In this document: positions 61,293 to 64,000 of the stretch, in pieces
Numbering within the stretch: position 1 is the first letter of the stretch
Layout: the number at the start of each line of letters is the position of its first letter
Assembly (NCBI RefSeq): GCF_000812965.1
Contig: NZ_JSYN01000002.1
Location: 186,001-250,000 of the forward strand
Length of the DNA: 64,000 bases
Origin: Pedobacter kyungheensis
GTDB lineage: Bacteria > Bacteroidota > Bacteroidia > Sphingobacteriales > Sphingobacteriaceae
Reading direction: 5' to 3'
Notes under the pieces: model-generated
Seen by the model: the letters and a program-made list of their open reading frames with translations, nothing else
Databases searched by the model: none
Told to the model about the DNA's origin: nothing
Position numbers and translations under genes: made by a program

Positions 61293-64000
61293 TTATTGAA
61301 TATATACCTCCAAAATTGGAAGCGCAGCTTTAATTGCCAGTTTTAGTTCATCAACTACCTGCGGGAAAGCAGCATCAGAACAGGAGATATTTTGCAGCTG
61401 TCCGCTAATCCAGGCCAGATTTTCAAGACCTGCAGAGCTCGACATGCCGTAAAGCCTGTGCGCCAGCGAAATTACGATCTCGCAGTCTTCAATACCGATT
61501 TGGCGGTCTAGTTCTTTAAGCGCAGCATGCAACTGATCAATTGTTATTCTGATAATTTTACGGAGCTTTACCGTATCGCCCTTAAAATATAAATCCAGCT
61601 TGCTGACATTAAAATGTGATCTCGGTGTATTTCCATCATCATTTTCTTCGCTAAGTGGATCGGCAGGCCGTACCAGCCATTTATCGAGTATAGTTGCAAT
61701 ATGTTCTTCTAAAACCGGTTTGGTAATAAAATCATCCATACCGGCTGCAAGGCTTTTTTCTCTTTCACCCTTTACATTTGCCGCAGTTAAGGCAATTATA
61801 GGCACCCTTGTTTCCACTTCTTGCGATCTTATTTTACGGGTACATTCGTATCCATTCATTTCAGGCATCTGGATATCCATAAAAACAAGGTCGAAGGTTT
61901 GTTGCAGACAAAGCTCAGCGCCTAAAACGCCATTTTCTACCTCAGTTACCATACTTCCCGGCGATAATTCTTCCAGCAGCGAGCGCGTAAGAAACCTGTT
62001 CACGGCATTGTCTTCAATGATCAAAAACCGGTAATTCTGGTTCTGCCTCTGGCTGGCCAAAGCAGCGTAAGGCCTGTTTTGATCAAACGCTTCGCGCGTC
62101 CTTATTCTGGTTAAGGCCAGATAAAGATCGTTCATTTTGATCGGTTTGAGCAAACGGTTATCGATGTGCAAATCGTTGCAGGCTTTTATGATCTTTCCAT
62201 CGTCTGATGAGCTATGCAAAAGAATTAAAGGAATTTCCCCAACATCATCAGAAAAATTCTCCCTGATTTTGGCAGCGGTTTCCAGGCCATCCATATACTG
62301 CATGTGGTAATCCAGCAAAACAGCATCGTAGGTTTCTTCACCAGCCAGCAGCTGAAGCGCCTCGAAACCATTTTTAGCATGGTCTGAGCCGATATTTTTC
62401 AGCGCAAGCATATCGGTTAATATAGCCCGGTTATTGTCGTTATCATCCACAATCAGCACTTTGCTGATGCTTTCCATGCCCATCCATTCAATCAGCCCTC
62501 CCTGCTCTGCACGGAGCTTTACATCAAAATAGAAGGTACTTCCTACGCCCGGCTCACTCTCGAGATTTAGCCGGCTTTCCATCATGTGCAACAATTTATT
62601 GGAGATGGTTAAGCCAAGGCCCGTTCCACCGTATTTTTTGGTGGTAGACGAATCTTCCTGAGAAAAAGCTTCGAAAATTTTAGCCTGTTTGGCCTTTGCA
62701 ATCCCGATACCCGTATCCCGTACAGAAAATCTGATCAGGTGATGATCTTCTTCGCTTTGCAATGATTCTATTTTAAGCTCAATTTCGCCCTCTTTTGTAA
62801 ATTTGGCTGCGTTGCCCAGCAAATTGATCAATACCTGTTTCAGCCTGATGGCATCAGCCCAGATAAATCTCGGCAGATCGGGATGGAGGTTTAACAGCAT
62901 CTCCAGATTCTTGGTATGGATCTGATAATTGGTTATATCGCTCGCCTGCCAGGCCAGTTCATAAAGATCGCAGCGGTCTACATCGAGCTCAAACTTACCA
63001 GCCTCGATTTTTGAAAAATCAAGTATATCGTTAATGATTCCCAACAGTGAGTTTGCCGATTGATGAACAATTTTCAGGTACTGCTGCTGGGTACCGTTCA
63101 ACTGTGTTTTTAATACCAGATCTGTAAAACCAATTACCCCATTAAGTGGTGTTCTGATCTCGTGGCTCATGTTGGCCAGGAATTCTGATTTGGCAAAATT
63201 GGCAATATCGGCACGTAACCTGGCGGCAGTTAGCTCCTGGCGGTGCTGCACTGCGGCAGATATATCGTGCGTAAAGATCATCATGCCACCGATAGCTTGA
63301 TCTGCGGTATACCATGGGGTCATTTCCCAGGCAATATGTTGCATATCTTTATTTAACGGATCAATATAAATGTCTTCGTCTTTTTTAATTGTCCGCCCCT
63401 TTAAAACCTCCTGATGCACATCTTTACGCTCTTGCGAAAGTTCGGGGAACACTTCGTAATAAGAATAGCCTTTAATGCTGCCTTCAATTTGCGTATAGGC
63501 TTTTATCCAGGTACGGCTCGCGATCAAAAACTGCATATTGTTATCAACCATGGCCACTGATGCGGGGGCATTTTCGATAAAAGCCAGCAAAAGTGCTTTT
63601 TCGAGCGCCAACTCCTGTTGAATCGCCTCTTTATGGGTAATATCTACCGAAATACCGAGATACCCAACCGTTTCGCCATTGCTGTTCTGAATAGCGGTGA
63701 TAGATAGTGATACCCGTACCCGCTTTGCGTCTTTGGTGATAAAGGTGAAAATCCTTTCCTTCTCAGGGCTATCTGCACACTGCGCGTAAAAACCAAAACC
63801 CGAAACTTCAGTATTGCCGGCAGAACTGAAATCGGCACAAATTTCTTCGACCTCCTTCTCGTCATGAAATATAATCGGGCTTTGTTTGCCAACCATTTCA
63901 TCGGCTGTATAACCCAGCATCCGTTCTGAGCCTTTATTAAAAACTGTAATTGTTCCTTCAAGATCGGTTGCAATAATACTCACACCAGTAGCTGCAGAGA
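61293..64000 (-). CDS. Hybrid sensor histidine kinase with two receivers and Hpt, N-terminus cut off
   Basis: At least 902 residues; the frame is open past the window edge (SAATG precedes the GTG at 63983), so the start lies outside. Order: PAS with PAC (YTADEMVGK), a second PAS ([20 protein letters not shown]), dimerisation/phosphoacceptor domain with His at 63162-63164 (MSHEIRTP), ATPase domain (N-box [11 protein letters not shown]-boxes [10 protein letters not shown] and [10 protein letters not shown]), receiver 1 with Asp at 62310-62312, receiver 2 with Asp at 61875-61877 ([13 protein letters not shown]), and Hpt with His at 61458-61460 ([11 protein letters not shown]). A complete multistep phosphorelay on one chain, cytoplasmic as far as seen. 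Partner and signal unknown. Confidence 0.93.
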   Translation of the reverse strand, partial: SAATGVSIIATDLEGTITVFNKGSERMLGYTADEMVGKQSPIIFHDEKEVEEICADFSSAGNTEVSGFGFYAQCADSPEKERIFTFITKDAKRVRVSLSITAIQNSNGETVGYLGISVDITHKEAIQQELALEKALLLAFIENAPASVAMVDNNMQFLIASRTWIKAYTQIEGSIKGYSYYEVFPELSQERKDVHQEVLKGRTIKKDEDIYIDPLNKDMQHIAWEMTPWYTADQAIGGMMIFTHDISAAVQHRQELTAARLRADIANFAKSEFLANMSHEIRTPLNGVIGFTDLVLKTQLNGTQQQYLKIVHQSANSLLGIINDILDFSKIEAGKFELDVDRCDLYELAWQASDITNYQIHTKNLEMLLNLHPDLPRFIWADAIRLKQVLINLLGNAAKFTKEGEIELKIESLQSEEDHHLIRFSVRDTGIGIAKAKQAKIFEAFSQEDSSTTKKYGGTGLGLTISNKLLHMMESRLNLESEPGVGSTFYFDVKLRAEQGGLIEWMGMESISKVLIVDDNDNNRAILTDMLALKNIGSDHAKNGFEALQLLAGEETYDAVLLDYHMQYMDGLETAAKIRENFSDDVGEIPLILLHSSSDDGKIIKACNDLHIDNRLLKPIKMNDLYLALTRIRTREAFDQNRPYAALASQRQNQNYRFLIIEDNAVNRFLTRSLLEELSPGSMVTEVENGVLGAELCLQQTFDLVFMDIQMPEMNGYECTRKIRSQEVETRVPIIALTAANVKGEREKSLAAGMDDFITKPVLEEHIATILDKWLVRPADPLSEENDDGNTPRSHFNVSKLDLYFKGDTVKLRKIIRITIDQLHAALKELDRQIGIEDCEIVISLAHRLYGMSSSAGLENLAWISGQLQNISCSDAAFPQVVDELKLAIKAALPILEVYIQ

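Overview
The window comes from a Bacteroidota chromosome, most like Pedobacter or a relative in the Sphingobacteriaceae. The signs are SusC/SusD outer-membrane pairs, ECF sigma/FecR pairs, TAnnTTTG-type -7 promoter boxes, AT-rich leaders without Shine-Dalgarno sequences, and many secreted glycoside hydrolases and lipoproteins. No tRNA, rRNA, CRISPR array, transposase or integrase was seen.

Layout. 1-1473: truncated FUSC-type membrane protein (-). 1474-2184: gap with a possible non-coding RNA or decayed gene and a strong terminator. 2185-6819: divergent GH95 alpha-L-fucosidase and GH92 alpha-mannosidase. 7003-16908: first regulated nutrient locus (sigma, FecR, SusC, SusD, metzincin-like protease, DUF3347 protein). 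17015-18838: M60 (mucinase-like) lipoprotein peptidase with an F5/8C domain. 19469-27928: second locus (sigma, FecR, SusC, SusD, sulfatase). 28030-28351: dispersed palindromic repeats. 28538-34243: RND efflux operon (adaptor, pump, outer-membrane channel; -). 34956-42635: small hypothetical gene and third locus (sigma, FecR, SusC, SusD; -). 42930-50011: contractile-tail genes in two operons (VgrG-PAAR and sheath-tube) separated by a cold-shock-like gene and a GH43. 50343-53411: GH127/GH146 beta-L-arabinofuranosidase. 53808-56239: Tat-exported Gfo/Idh/MocA protein, SnoaL-like protein, HxlR regulator. 56307-60883: GH20 hexosaminidase and clan GH-D-like hydrolase operon. 61293-64000: truncated hybrid sensor kinase.

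How it fits together. Each SusC carries an N-terminal STN signalling domain and sits with a FecR anti-sigma and an ECF sigma, so there are three self-contained trans-envelope circuits that probably switch on uptake when a ligand binds. Fucosidase, mannosidase, hexosaminidase, sulfatase and M60 peptidase suggest use of complex glycoproteins. GH43 and GH127/146 suggest use of L-arabinose-rich plant polymers.

The most unusual content is the contractile injection cassette: only sheath, tube, spike and PAAR tip, with no baseplate, ATPase, cap or effector in the window. Its two operons have the same two-block upstream element (an identical 20-mer, then a second block at exactly the same spacing), which suggests co-regulation as one apparatus even though a glycosidase gene lies between them.
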